Shown: positions 1 through 7,535, counted from the first letter of the stretch. The stretch: 64,000 nt of DNA from an uncultured Oscillospiraceae bacterium (GCA_910587835.1 CAJUNQ010000094.1:82187-146186); one strand, 5' to 3'. Made by a program: numbers and translations. The notes: generated by a model not told the origin, from the sequence alone.

Positions 1-1
1 T

Positions 2-919
2 CCGGTACGTTTTTTTGAAATTCTGTTCCGGAAGCTTTCCAAGCTGATTCAGCTCAATCTGATTTTTATGCTCCCGATGATTGTCGCCTGCGTGCTGATG
101 GTGGCTCTGTACCTTTGCCCGACTCATTTTGTCATTCAGGTCTCCGGCATAACCCAGATGGACGGATGGGCGACCTTTGTGGTTCCGCTGCCCTTTGTTC
201 TGCTGTCTCCTTTCTGTGCCGGGCTGACCATTGTCACCAGGAACTTTGCCCGGGAAGAGCATGCGTTTGTTTGGTCGGACTTTTGGGACGCAGTAAAGGA
301 TAACTGGAAATATTTCCTGCTGAACGGGCTGATCTGCTACCTGGTCTATACGATTTTGGGCTTTTCTGTTATCTACTACTACAATATGGCCGCAACAGAG
401 TGGCTGTATTATATCCCCTTGTGGTTCTGTGTTGTCATAGCTGTAGTATTCCTGTTTTCCCAATATTACCTGCCGGTTATGTTTGTTACCTTTGACCTGA
501 AATTTACCCATGCCTACAAAAATGCGCTGATCTTTACTCTGGCTGGCTTTGGACGGAATATTTTGCTCACTGTCATTCTGATCGCTCTGTTCATGTTGAT
601 TCTGAATCTGCCCCTGTTGAACATAACACTTTTGATTTATGCGCTGCTGTTTATCTTTTTGATGTTCTCGTTTGTTTCCTATCTGGTCAACTTCACGGTC
701 TATCCAGTTATCGACCGGTATTTGATTCAACCCTACAAGCGGATGCAGGAGGGAACAAACGAAGAGCCTGCTGAGTCGGCGGGGGAGGAGTTCCCTGGGC
801 TGTTTGCTTCTGTGCCGGACGAGGAAGATGAGGACGAAGATAAATATGTCTACGTTAATGGTAAACTGGTTAAAAAGTCTGAATTGAAACATGGAGAACA
901 AGAACGAGAGGTAAAATAG
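2..919 (+). CDS. Integral membrane protein, DUF624/YesL-like, 5' truncated by window edge
   Basis: The reading frame is open from base 2 through the ATG at 68, and the upstream codons encode a plausible amphipathic segment (RFFEILFRKLSKLIQLNLIF), so the true start lies outside the window. About six hydrophobic segments follow (for example around 68-130, 325-390, 430-500, 540-690). The protein then ends in an acidic tail rich in Glu/Asp and a KYVYVNGKLVKKSEL motif. The RFFEILFRK..LIQLNL opening resembles YesL/DUF624-type membrane proteins often found near sugar transporters. No catalytic motif is visible. It is the only plus-strand gene here apart from the met operon. Family assignment is tentative; membrane location is secure. 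Confidence 0.6.
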   Translation, partial: PVRFFEILFRKLSKLIQLNLIFMLPMIVACVLMVALYLCPTHFVIQVSGITQMDGWATFVVPLPFVLLSPFCAGLTIVTRNFAREEHAFVWSDFWDAVKDNWKYFLLNGLICYLVYTILGFSVIYYYNMAATEWLYYIPLWFCVVIAVVFLFSQYYLPVMFVTFDLKFTHAYKNALIFTLAGFGRNILLTVILIALFMLILNLPLLNITLLIYALLFIFLMFSFVSYLVNFTVYPVIDRYLIQPYKRMQEGTNEEPAESAGEEFPGLFASVPDEEDEDEDKYVYVNGKLVKKSELKHGEQEREVK

Positions 920-941
920 AAAGGACGAGCCCTGCATGAAG

Positions 942-976
942 AAAGCCGGAGAGACGTTTATCTCTCCGGCTTTTTC
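942..976. terminator. Bidirectional Rho-independent terminator
   Basis: A perfect 13-bp stem (AAAGCCGGAGAGA at 942-954 pairing with 961-973) closes a 6-nt CGTTTA loop. It is followed by T residues on the plus strand and carries an A/T flank usable on the minus strand. It lies between the convergent ends of the membrane-protein gene (stop 917-919) and the recombinase gene (stop 981-983), so it probably ends both transcripts. Confidence 0.9.
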
Positions 977-980
977 CGTT

Positions 981-1997
981 TTAATCGTTGTTGTCCTCCT
1001 CTGGTGGGGGAGAGGGCTTCTTACGCGGCTTGACCTTTGCCAAAGGGTTGGCGTTGATGGCGTCCTCCATCTGTCTGCTGGATGTATGGGTATAGATTTC
1101 CGTCGTTCCCAGGTTCTCATGCCCCAATATGTCCTGTAGCACACGGATGTCAACATCACCATAGCGGTACATTAGCGTTGCAGCGGTATGGCGCAGCTTG
1201 TGAACAGAGTAGCCAGGACCGCTCAAACCAATCTTATCCAGATACTTTTTGACAATATATTGTACGGTTTTGGGGCTGATCCGCTGCTTGCGGCTGCTTA
1301 GAAACAGGGCGTTCCGATCAATCACCCCGTCCTTGGGCCGGACCGCCAGATAAGCGTCAATCGCCTCCAGACAGGCGGAATTCAAATAAACCATGCGCTC
1401 TTTATTGCCCTTGCCAAGAATACGCAGTGTGTCATTATTCCGAAGGACATCGCTGATGTTGATGCCCACCAGCTCAGACAGGCGCATACCGCAGTTCAAG
1501 AACAGCGTGAGCATACAGCGGTCTCGTTCCTGGTCAGGGCCTTCGACTGCGTTCAGTAGTTCGATACTTTGTTCGAGAGAAAGAAAGTGAGGCAAAGCCT
1601 TTTTCGCTTTGGGCGGCGTCAGATTATCCGTGGGATTCTCTGATAAAAGATTTTCATGTATGGTGAGATACTTGAAAAAAGACTTCAGCGCAGAAGATTT
1701 TCTCTGACGGGTCGAACTGACATTATTGCGGTCATCTGCCACATAGTTCATGAATTCAAAGATGTCGTAGGTACGAATATCACGGATAAAGTCCAGGTCA
1801 ATATCCCGCAGATCAATTTCTTCCATTGGCGTTTTGGGCGGCGTCAGCTGGCGGCTTTGCTTCATAAACCGGAAGAATGTCCGCAGATCCATGCAATAAT
1901 TTTCTACAGTTTTTGCCGACAGGCCCTTGATATTACGCAGATACATGGCATACTGCTGTACCAGCTCCGGCATTTCATCCCGAATGGAAAAACCCAT
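981..1997 (-). CDS. Tyrosine recombinase, XerC/XerD type
   Basis: Site-specific recombinase of the phage-integrase family. The N-terminal SAM-like core-binding domain spans about residues 10-125 and the catalytic domain about 135-315. The full active-site set is visible: R172 (GMRLSEL), K196 (GKGNKER), H266 and R269 (HKLRH), H293 (GHENLG) and the nucleophile Y302 (EIYTH). At 338 aa it is slightly longer than typical XerD because of an acidic/Pro-rich tail. The start at 1997 follows GGGGAGGG. No integrase-associated phage genes or att-like repeats lie nearby, and the Xer-like length favours a chromosome-dimer resolution role over a mobile-element integrase. XerC versus XerD cannot be decided here. 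A palindrome covers the promoter region upstream. Confidence 0.85.
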   Translation of the reverse strand: MGFSIRDEMPELVQQYAMYLRNIKGLSAKTVENYCMDLRTFFRFMKQSRQLTPPKTPMEEIDLRDIDLDFIRDIRTYDIFEFMNYVADDRNNVSSTRQRKSSALKSFFKYLTIHENLLSENPTDNLTPPKAKKALPHFLSLEQSIELLNAVEGPDQERDRCMLTLFLNCGMRLSELVGINISDVLRNNDTLRILGKGNKERMVYLNSACLEAIDAYLAVRPKDGVIDRNALFLSSRKQRISPKTVQYIVKKYLDKIGLSGPGYSVHKLRHTAATLMYRYGDVDIRVLQDILGHENLGTTEIYTHTSSRQMEDAINANPLAKVKPRKKPSPPPEEDNND

Positions 1998-2019
1998 TTT
2001 TACTGTTTTCCCTCCCCTG

Positions 2020-2049
2020 AATTATACAAAATATCAATTTTGTATAATT
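2020..2049. promoter_or_regulatory. Perfect AT-rich palindrome over promoter-like -10 sites
   Basis: Two 13-bp arms (AATTATACAAAAT at 2020-2032 and its reverse complement at 2037-2049) flank ATCA. Each arm contains a TATAAT hexamer, one per strand. The minus-strand copy (2021-2026) sits 24 nt upstream of the recombinase ATG and is the likely -10; no good -35 is evident at 17 bp. The symmetry is that of a dimeric repressor site overlapping a promoter. Confidence 0.5.
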
Positions 2050-2088
2050 GCGTTTTCGATTTTACGGCCTCTCTCCTGGCGACCTACT

Positions 2089-2751
2089 CTATAATATTGT
2101 ACGCCGAAAATCAAATCGCAGAAAGCATTTGCCGTCTGGCAGCGGAAACGCTTCATGCAAAACCAAAACAAACTTATATTTTGCAAGCTCTGTGCACAAG
2201 ATATCTGGGTCCACATCATGATGCAGCTTCCCAATTTTCGCAAACTGCGCCTGTTGTGGAGACTCCGACACAAACCCTTGACCGGTGCTTGCACTTTGAA
2301 TCACACAAGATATATACGCTGCCTGGGACTGTGCTGCTTTTTGGCAGAAATGCTTAATTCCTACATACTCAATCAACAGGTCCGCCAACAACAAATCAGC
2401 CTTAGGCCATTCAGCTTCTTCGGCAGATAAGTCCATCTGCACCAGCTTCAGCCGAGGTCCCATGTCAGGGCCAAATCTCCGGCGGCATTCCTGCAAATAG
2501 TCCGGGTTAATGTCAACACCATACACTGTCTTCAAACTGCCGCAATACTCCAACCCATTTCCACCGGCAACGCCCAGTACAACCGCGCTTTCCGCCTGAG
2601 GATAGGCCTGCCACTGGCTTTTCATGATTTGATTCAGCAGCTGCAGCTGAGCAACCTGGCTCATATGTTCCTCATAAACTGCAAGCGGCATTTCCTGCCA
2701 AGGATGACTCACAGCTCTCCCACCATCCTTTCTCGAACAAACTTTCAACAA
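2089..2751 (-). CDS. Class I SAM-dependent methyltransferase, substrate unknown
   Basis: Rossmann-fold methyltransferase of about 220 aa. Motif I is VVLGVAGGNGLEY (near residue 57), the acidic residue after strand 2 is in YGVDINPDYL, and a following QMDLSAEE motif is consistent with SAM binding. The substrate cannot be read from sequence. The first ATG overlaps the end of the upstream gene by 7 nt, but an internal start at MPLAVYEEHM, about 20 residues in, is also possible. It is the last gene of the radA - GME-fold-like gene - methyltransferase unit. No obvious terminator follows. Confidence 0.75.
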   Translation of the reverse strand: MLKVCSRKDGGRAVSHPWQEMPLAVYEEHMSQVAQLQLLNQIMKSQWQAYPQAESAVVLGVAGGNGLEYCGSLKTVYGVDINPDYLQECRRRFGPDMGPRLKLVQMDLSAEEAEWPKADLLLADLLIEYVGIKHFCQKAAQSQAAYISCVIQSASTGQGFVSESPQQAQFAKIGKLHHDVDPDILCTELAKYKFVLVLHEAFPLPDGKCFLRFDFRRTIL

Positions 2752-3479
2752 AGAGGCAGAATTCCCCCCACATCCACAAGCTCGCCATCAAACAGCTCTA
2801 CAGCCGACACCCCATGCGTTTTCAAAAAATCCCGTATCCGCTGGCCGTCCGGGTGTCTGTCCAAGCATCCGGCAAAGGCCAGCTTGTCTGCAGCCAGTTT
2901 ACCACAACAGCCGCCAATGAACCCCGTATCATAGCCTGGAAGCCGAATATATCCTGGTGAAATGTGTAATACTGTCATGGAATAACGTTCCAGCTGAGCG
3001 GCAATCCCTTGATCCGCAGTAATTGCCGCCGACTCATTCACCAACGCTACCGAGCACGCAGGATACCCCTGCTTCACTGGTATCCAGGAAAGCCCCATAT
3101 CCTCAGCAGCAGAGATTATCGCAGCATCTGCAGTGCGTGGATTTCCTAGAGCGAAGCGGTCCCAGACCAGCACATTGCAGAGCGCATCCCTGGGATAACT
3201 GTCCCCAGGCTCTTGAAGGGTTTCCTCCCAGGTCAGCTCCCATTCCTTCAGCAGCTTGGTCAACGGGCTCCCCTGCAGGACGATGACCCTTCCCCCAAGC
3301 ACACAGGTCTGTGTATCCGGGTGCCAGGCAATGGGGTCTGGCAAACGAAGGTCTTTGCACGTGGGGACAGCTTGAATTCCCAGTCTATTCAACCTATCTG
3401 ACAACTGTGGGTATTCCCCGGAAACCAGCGCAGCCTTGACCGGCCGCTCTGGCAGTCGGGTTGGCCAAAGGCGGTTCAT
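2745..3479 (-). CDS. Uncharacterised protein, possible GME-fold (DUF6873-like)
   Basis: A 244-aa soluble protein with no signal peptide. Its most distinctive features are the segment GYDTGFIGGCCGKL (about 185-198), a preceding LHISPGYI and a C-terminal DVGGILPL. These resemble an uncharacterised clostridial family that I associate with the guanidino-group-modifying enzyme (GME) fold; I recall this family only imperfectly. If so, the Cys in GGCCGK and the His in LHISPG would be candidate catalytic residues. Its start overlaps the radA stop by 4 nt, so translation is probably coupled to radA. Function unknown; a DNA-repair link is only guilt by association. Confidence 0.5.
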   Translation of the reverse strand: MNRLWPTRLPERPVKAALVSGEYPQLSDRLNRLGIQAVPTCKDLRLPDPIAWHPDTQTCVLGGRVIVLQGSPLTKLLKEWELTWEETLQEPGDSYPRDALCNVLVWDRFALGNPRTADAAIISAAEDMGLSWIPVKQGYPACSVALVNESAAITADQGIAAQLERYSMTVLHISPGYIRLPGYDTGFIGGCCGKLAADKLAFAGCLDRHPDGQRIRDFLKTHGVSAVELFDGELVDVGGILPLC

Positions 3480-4855
3480 GTGGCGGCTTCAAAGGCCTGT
3501 CGAATATTTCTCGCGCCAATGACCTCTATTCCAGCAAAACTCTTTCCACTCAGGCCTTTTAAACCATGATAAGGCAAAATGCAGCGGGTAAACCCCAACC
3601 GTCCCGCCTCATAAATACGCTGATCGCTGTGGCCAACACTCCGCAGCTCTCCCGCAAGGCCAAGCTCGCCAAAAACCACAGTATCCTCCCGAACCGGCGT
3701 GTCCTTCAGGCTGGAAATCAACGCCATGGCCACAGCCAAATCCACAGCGGGCTCGTCCAGCCGTAAGCCGCCGATCACGTTAACATAGGTATCCAGATTG
3801 GAAAAGTAAAAGCCCGCCCGCTTTTCTAGCACGGCCAGAATCAACGCCAGCCGGTTATGGTCAAAGCCCGTAGACATCCTCCGGGGTGTGCCCAGCCCCG
3901 AGGTGGTAGCAAGCCCCTGAATCTCTGCCAGCAAGGGCCGCGAGCCCTCCATCACAGCGGTAACGCAGGTCCCCGAAGCATCCTTGGGACGCCCGGACAG
4001 CATAGCTGACGAGGGATTTTCCACCTGCCGCAGGCCCTGGTCCCCCATGTCAAATACACCAATCTCATTGGTAGAGCCATACCGGTTCTTTACTGCCCGA
4101 AGGATACGGTAGGTCATCTGCCGGTCTCCTTCAAAAAGCAGCACCGCGTCTACAATATGCTCCAATACCTTGGGACCAGCCACCGCGCCATCCTTGTTCA
4201 CATGTCCCACTACAATAATGGGAATATCCAGAGACTTGGCACAGCGCATCATGGCGTTGGTGCATTCCCGCACCTGGGTCACGCTGCCCGGCGATGAGGT
4301 CAGGTCCGTGTGATTCATGGTCTGAATGGAGTCGATCATCACCAGGTCCGGCGACTCAGACCGAATCTGCTCCACCACATACTGCACATCCGTCTCCGTA
4401 AGTATCTTCAGGTTGGGGCTCTGCACTCCCAGCCGGGATGCCCGGAGTTTGATCTGCCGGGCGGACTCCTCTCCGGAGACATACAGAATACGCAGTCCCT
4501 GCCCCAGGTATTCGCAGATTTGCAACAGGATAGTAGACTTGCCAATACCCGGGTCGCCGCTGACCAGCACCAGCGAGCCCTTCACAATCCCGCCGCCCAA
4601 AACCCGGTCCAGCTCAGAGAGCCCTGTATGATACCGGTGCTCGTCGTCTGTACTGATTTCATTGATGGGCGTGGGACGGGCAGTGCTGTTCAACGCCCTG
4701 GTTGCGGCAGCGTTGCGCTGGGGCGAAGAAAGCGTCTCCTTGGCAATTTCCACCAGAGTATTCCACTGCCCGCAGCCCGGACATTTTCCTGCCCATTTTG
4801 GCGATTCAAAGCCGCACTGGGTACATTGATATAACAATTTTACTTTCCCGGCCAT
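3476..4855 (-). CDS. radA: DNA repair protein RadA (Sms)
   Basis: RecA-like ATPase with a Lon-protease-like C-terminal domain that promotes branch migration of recombination intermediates. The N-terminal zinc finger is CTQCGFESPKWAGKCPGCGQ, the Walker A is GDPGIGKST, and the RadA-specific KNRYGSTNEIG motif follows. The C-terminal third matches the Lon-like domain (RLDEPAVDLAVAMAL). I chose the ATG at 4855 (459 aa, family-typical) because AAGGAGG lies 5-11 nt upstream and family members begin just before the zinc finger; a 23-codon upstream extension is open but has no such site. First gene of a three-gene unit. Confidence 0.96.
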   Translation of the reverse strand: MAGKVKLLYQCTQCGFESPKWAGKCPGCGQWNTLVEIAKETLSSPQRNAAATRALNSTARPTPINEISTDDEHRYHTGLSELDRVLGGGIVKGSLVLVSGDPGIGKSTILLQICEYLGQGLRILYVSGEESARQIKLRASRLGVQSPNLKILTETDVQYVVEQIRSESPDLVMIDSIQTMNHTDLTSSPGSVTQVRECTNAMMRCAKSLDIPIIVVGHVNKDGAVAGPKVLEHIVDAVLLFEGDRQMTYRILRAVKNRYGSTNEIGVFDMGDQGLRQVENPSSAMLSGRPKDASGTCVTAVMEGSRPLLAEIQGLATTSGLGTPRRMSTGFDHNRLALILAVLEKRAGFYFSNLDTYVNVIGGLRLDEPAVDLAVAMALISSLKDTPVREDTVVFGELGLAGELRSVGHSDQRIYEAGRLGFTRCILPYHGLKGLSGKSFAGIEVIGARNIRQAFEAAT

Positions 4856-4950
4856 GGGGCCTCCTTTTCCACAAAACAGCTCCGCCCAGCATCTTGACGC
4901 CTGGCTGAGCACATATCCGAACAATCAAAAATTTCCACTACTCTGCAGCA

Positions 4951-4956
4951 ATTATA
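4951..4956 (-). promoter_or_regulatory. Possible -10 element upstream of radA
   Basis: A minus-strand TATAAT (plus ATTATA) within GTGGTATAAT lies about 95 nt before the radA ATG. The hexamer 17 bp upstream falls inside the palindromic element at 4971-5030 and is a poor -35. It may be a remnant or weak promoter. Confidence 0.3.
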
Positions 4957-4970
4957 CCACAAATCTATTC

Positions 4971-5030
4971 GGAGAAGTCCGGTGCTTTTGCGTAGCAAAA
5001 GAGAAGTGCTTCGCGCTACAGGGCTTCTCC
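4971..5030. repeat. 60-bp palindromic structured element (REP/MITE-like candidate)
   Basis: The ends are inverted repeats (GGAGAAGTCC at 4971-4980, GGGCTTCTCC at 5021-5030; one G-T wobble). Inside are two smaller hairpins: CTTTTGC/GCAAAAG with loop GTA, and AGTGC/GCGCT with loop TTC. As RNA it would fold into a compact three-way junction. It lies between cwlD and radA, flanked on each side by a TATACCA-containing promoter-like sequence, and has no coding potential. Only one copy exists in this window, so repeat status is inferred from architecture. Confidence 0.5.
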
Positions 5031-5048
5031 TTGTGTTTATCAGAACAC

Positions 5049-5077
5049 ATTATACCATAAACCCACCCATTTGCCAA
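5049..5077 (-). promoter_or_regulatory. SigA-type promoter upstream of radA
   Basis: Minus-strand -35 TTGGCA (5072-5077), 17-bp spacer, -10 TATAAT (5049-5054). It would start transcription just before the 60-bp palindromic element and read into radA, placing that element in the radA leader. Confidence 0.65.
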
Positions 5078-5095
5078 GCAAAAAATCCCATCTGC

Positions 5096-5818
5096 TCAGG
5101 CTTCGGCATTTCCCTTCTGTCCCTGAATATAGTCGATCAGACCATTGTAAATGGCAGCGGCCATTTGTTTCTGATAGCTCTCAGTGCACAGCTTTTCTGT
5201 CTCCGCCGGATTGGAGAGAAACCCGCATTCCACCAGTACGCCAGGGACCTGGCACTGGTTTAACAGGTAAATACTGCTGTCAGCCTGCTTGTTCTCCCTT
5301 TTATTTTCCGGCTGCAAACTGTCCACAATATTTTTGCGGATAGCTTCCGCCAGGTCAGCGCTCTCTGAACGGTTGGGAGAGTAAAACACCTGTGCGCCGC
5401 TGTACTTGCTTTGAGAAAAATGGTTCTGATGAATGCTGATCAGAATGCACTCCCCTGCCTCTGATGTCATGCGAAGTCTGGCCTTTGTATCCGAACGCTT
5501 CCGCTCCGCAATCGTTCCCAACGATGAATCGCCCACCGAGACGTCGCTGCTTCTGACCATAATCACATCAAAATTATTTTGCTTCAGGTATTTTTCCAAT
5601 TCCAGCGCAATCGCCAGATTGATATCCTTCTCCAGAACCCCATTATCCCCTACTGCGCCGCCGTCCTCTCCGCCATGGCCAGCGTCCAGCACCACTGTTC
5701 CCTTCTTGGCAAAAAAGTCAGCATGAAAGGCAACAATGCCAAAAGCCTGTAGGGTTTGCATAACAAAAAGCACCACAGACGCCGCAAACAACACAAAAAA
5801 TATCATCCGTTTTCTCAT
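5096..5818 (-). CDS. cwlD: N-acetylmuramoyl-L-alanine amidase CwlD (spore cortex)
   Basis: Amidase_3 family zinc enzyme. In spore formers CwlD removes peptide side chains from cortex muramic acid, the first step toward muramic-delta-lactam, which cortex lytic enzymes recognise at germination. One N-terminal membrane segment (FFVLFAASVVLFVMQTL) anchors it. The catalytic set is visible: DAGHGGEDGGA (zinc His), LEKDINL (Glu), SIHQNHF (His) and the VECGFLSN motif near the end. Length about 240 aa matches B. subtilis CwlD. The ATG at 5818 has AGGAGG 8 nt upstream, better placed than the ATG two codons earlier. It is divergent from metF, with a SigG-like promoter between. Confidence 0.9.
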   Translation of the reverse strand: MRKRMIFFVLFAASVVLFVMQTLQAFGIVAFHADFFAKKGTVVLDAGHGGEDGGAVGDNGVLEKDINLAIALELEKYLKQNNFDVIMVRSSDVSVGDSSLGTIAERKRSDTKARLRMTSEAGECILISIHQNHFSQSKYSGAQVFYSPNRSESADLAEAIRKNIVDSLQPENKRENKQADSSIYLLNQCQVPGVLVECGFLSNPAETEKLCTESYQKQMAAAIYNGLIDYIQGQKGNAEA

Positions 5819-5841
5819 GGGCATATCCTCCTCCCGGAGAT

Positions 5842-5869
5842 AAGTATGTTGAGAGAGAATAAACTATGC
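5842..5869 (-). promoter_or_regulatory. Possible SigG-type promoter of cwlD
   Basis: Minus-strand GCATA (5865-5869), 16-nt spacer, CATACTT (5842-5848), about 25-50 nt before the cwlD start. This is close to the forespore SigG pattern (G-N-A-T-R, then CATNNTA). A mother-cell SigE pattern fits worse. Forespore expression of cwlD would be unremarkable, but the call rests on short motifs. Confidence 0.4.
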
Positions 5870-5871
5870 TC

Positions 5872-5900
5872 TTTTCAATCCTGTTTCTATGTGCTATAAT
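5872..5900 (+). promoter_or_regulatory. SigA-type promoter of the metF-metH operon
   Basis: -35 TTTTCA (5872-5877), 17-bp spacer, -10 TATAAT (5895-5900) preceded by an extended TGC. A leader hairpin follows (CGCTTC near 5920 pairing with GAAGCG ending 5940). I see no SAM, cobalamin or T-box riboswitch in the roughly 75-nt leader. Confidence 0.65.
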
Positions 5901-5972
5901 GTTTACCGGCTACTTTTAACGCTTCCCCCTATTAGAAGCGGCGAAACCATTGTATTCATAAAAAACATATTG

Positions 5973-6029
5973 AAGGATGACGGAATTATGACAATCAAGG
6001 AAAGGATGACGGAGTTATGACAATCAAGG
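5973..6029 (+). repeat. Tandem duplication of the metF translation start region
   Basis: A 28-bp unit (5973-6000, containing AAGGATGACGG, ATG and the first codons ACA ATC AAG) is repeated at 6002-6029 with one substitution. The offset of 29 bp puts the first ATG (5988) out of frame with metF (ATG at 6017). The upstream copy therefore encodes a 10-codon peptide, MTIKERMTEL, whose TGA (6018-6020) overlaps the metF ATG as ATGA. Confidence 0.9.
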
Positions 6030-6877
6030 ATCTGCTGAAACGGGATAAGGTTACCTTTTCCTGTGAAATATTTCCCCCCAAGCGAGACAGCGATTTCACT
6101 GAGGTATTCCGGGTGGTAGACCAGATCAGCCGTTTGGGAGTTGATTTTATCAGTGTCACCTATGGTGCCGGCGGCAGCACCTCCAAAAAGACGGCGGAGG
6201 TCGCATCCTACATCCAGAATGCCTGTTCCATCACTGCCCTGGCCCATTTGACCTGCATTGACGCGGACCAGCAGCAAATTCAAAGCCAGCTGGCTGAGCT
6301 GAAAACCCACGGTATCGAGAACATTATGGCTCTTCGCGGCGACAAGCCAAAAGACTTTACAGGCGTGAGCCGGTATCCTCATGCTATCGACTTGGTTCAG
6401 GAGATCAAATCCTACGGCAATTTCTGTATCGGCGGTGCCTGCTACCCAGAAGGCCACATGGAATGTCCCCATAAACAGGTAGATATTACTCATGTAAAAG
6501 AAAAGGTTGAGGCTGGCGTAGATTTCTTGACCACGCAGATGTTTTTTGACAATAATCTGTTCTATAATTTTTTGTACCGAGCCTATGCCGCAGGCATCAA
6601 TGTTCCCATTATTCCGGGGATTATGCCGATTATCAACGCCCGGCAGGTAAAACGCTCTGCCGAGCTCTCCGGCGCTACGATGCCCGCCCGATTTCTGGCC
6701 ATCGCAGATAAATTTTCAGACGATCCCCTTGCTATGGAGCAGGCCGGTATTGCCTACGCCACAGACCAGATCGTGGACCTGGTCGCCAATGGAGTGAAAT
6801 ACATCCACCTTTACACCATGAACCGTCCCCGTACTGCGGAAAAAATACTGGAAAATCTGAGCCATATTCTGAGGTGA
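6017..6877 (+). CDS. metF: Methylenetetrahydrofolate reductase
   Basis: Reduces 5,10-methylene-THF to 5-methyl-THF, the methyl donor for methionine synthase encoded downstream. At 286 aa it matches the bacterial single-domain TIM-barrel MetF. Visible motifs are CEIFPPKRDSDF near the N-terminus, FISVTYGAGGST, the LRGDKPKD segment and TQMFFDN. The start is the second of two duplicated ATGs and has AAGGA 8-12 nt upstream. The upstream 10-codon reading frame ends on its start codon, suggesting translational coupling. The downstream gene follows after 4 nt. Confidence 0.96.
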   Translation: MTIKDLLKRDKVTFSCEIFPPKRDSDFTEVFRVVDQISRLGVDFISVTYGAGGSTSKKTAEVASYIQNACSITALAHLTCIDADQQQIQSQLAELKTHGIENIMALRGDKPKDFTGVSRYPHAIDLVQEIKSYGNFCIGGACYPEGHMECPHKQVDITHVKEKVEAGVDFLTTQMFFDNNLFYNFLYRAYAAGINVPIIPGIMPIINARQVKRSAELSGATMPARFLAIADKFSDDPLAMEQAGIAYATDQIVDLVANGVKYIHLYTMNRPRTAEKILENLSHILR

Positions 6878-6881
6878 AACC

Positions 6882-7535
6882 ATGCTGGACAGGCAGGAGA
6901 TTCTGCGGTATCTGGAAATCCCCCATAGCAACAGCACCATCGACAATCTCATAGACCGGGCTGAGAAGGAGGTCCTCCAAGCCGCAAGGCCGAAGCACAC
7001 TTCGCGCCGGATTTTTATTCGTACCGACATCAGCACAGGCAAAACCCTATTAGCGGGAACAGAAATTACCAGCCGCAGCTTGACAGAACACCTACAGGGC
7101 TGTCAAGAGGGCTTTCTGTTTGCCTGTACCCTGGGGCCAGGCATCGATTCTCTTGTAAAGCGATGCAGCTTGACAGAGCCGCCTATGCTTCCTGTTATAC
7201 AGGCGGTTTCTGCCGCTTGTACCGAGTATTATGCAGACCAGGCACAGAAGGAGCTGGAAGATTATGCCGCTGAACACAATCTGTTCCTCCGGCCCCGATA
7301 CAGTCCAGGCTATGGAGATTTTTCCTTAAGCTGCCAGCGTTTTTTGTTTGATGCTCTGGATATACCCAAGAAAATTGGCGTGTCATTGACCAGCAGCTTT
7401 TTGATGATCCCCTTCAAATCGGTCACCGCTGTCATTGGTTTGTCCCCAGACCCCTCCCTCTGCCATGTACACAAATGTATGACCTGTACCGCCAAAAACT
7501 GCCCATTCAGAAAGGAAGACGGTAAAAATGTCTGA
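6882..7535 (+). CDS. Stand-alone cobalamin-dependent methionine synthase reactivation protein with Cys-rich tail
   Basis: Corresponds to the SAM-binding activation domain that is the C-terminal module of E. coli MetH but is a separate gene here; the neighbouring synthase ends after its cobalamin domain. The segment RPRYSPGYGDFSLSCQ resembles the SAM-binding motif of activation domains. The domain would rescue oxidised cob(II)alamin by reductive methylation. The tail adds four cysteines in a C-x4-C-x2-C-x4-C pattern (LCHVHKCMTCTAKNCPF), possibly an Fe-S or zinc site. It starts 4 nt after metF and overlaps metH by 8 nt, so the three genes form a tightly coupled operon. Confidence 0.85.
   Translation: MLDRQEILRYLEIPHSNSTIDNLIDRAEKEVLQAARPKHTSRRIFIRTDISTGKTLLAGTEITSRSLTEHLQGCQEGFLFACTLGPGIDSLVKRCSLTEPPMLPVIQAVSAACTEYYADQAQKELEDYAAEHNLFLRPRYSPGYGDFSLSCQRFLFDALDIPKKIGVSLTSSFLMIPFKSVTAVIGLSPDPSLCHVHKCMTCTAKNCPFRKEDGKNV

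Noticed and set aside
936..1139. Short plus-strand reading frame after the first gene
   Set aside because: It starts inside the terminator hairpin and runs antisense to the recombinase C-terminus; no ribosome-binding site of its own.
5901..5972. Possible SAM or cobalamin riboswitch before metF
   Set aside because: The leader is only about 75 nt, with one small hairpin. It lacks the conserved multi-helix junctions of SAM-I, SAM-II or B12 riboswitches.
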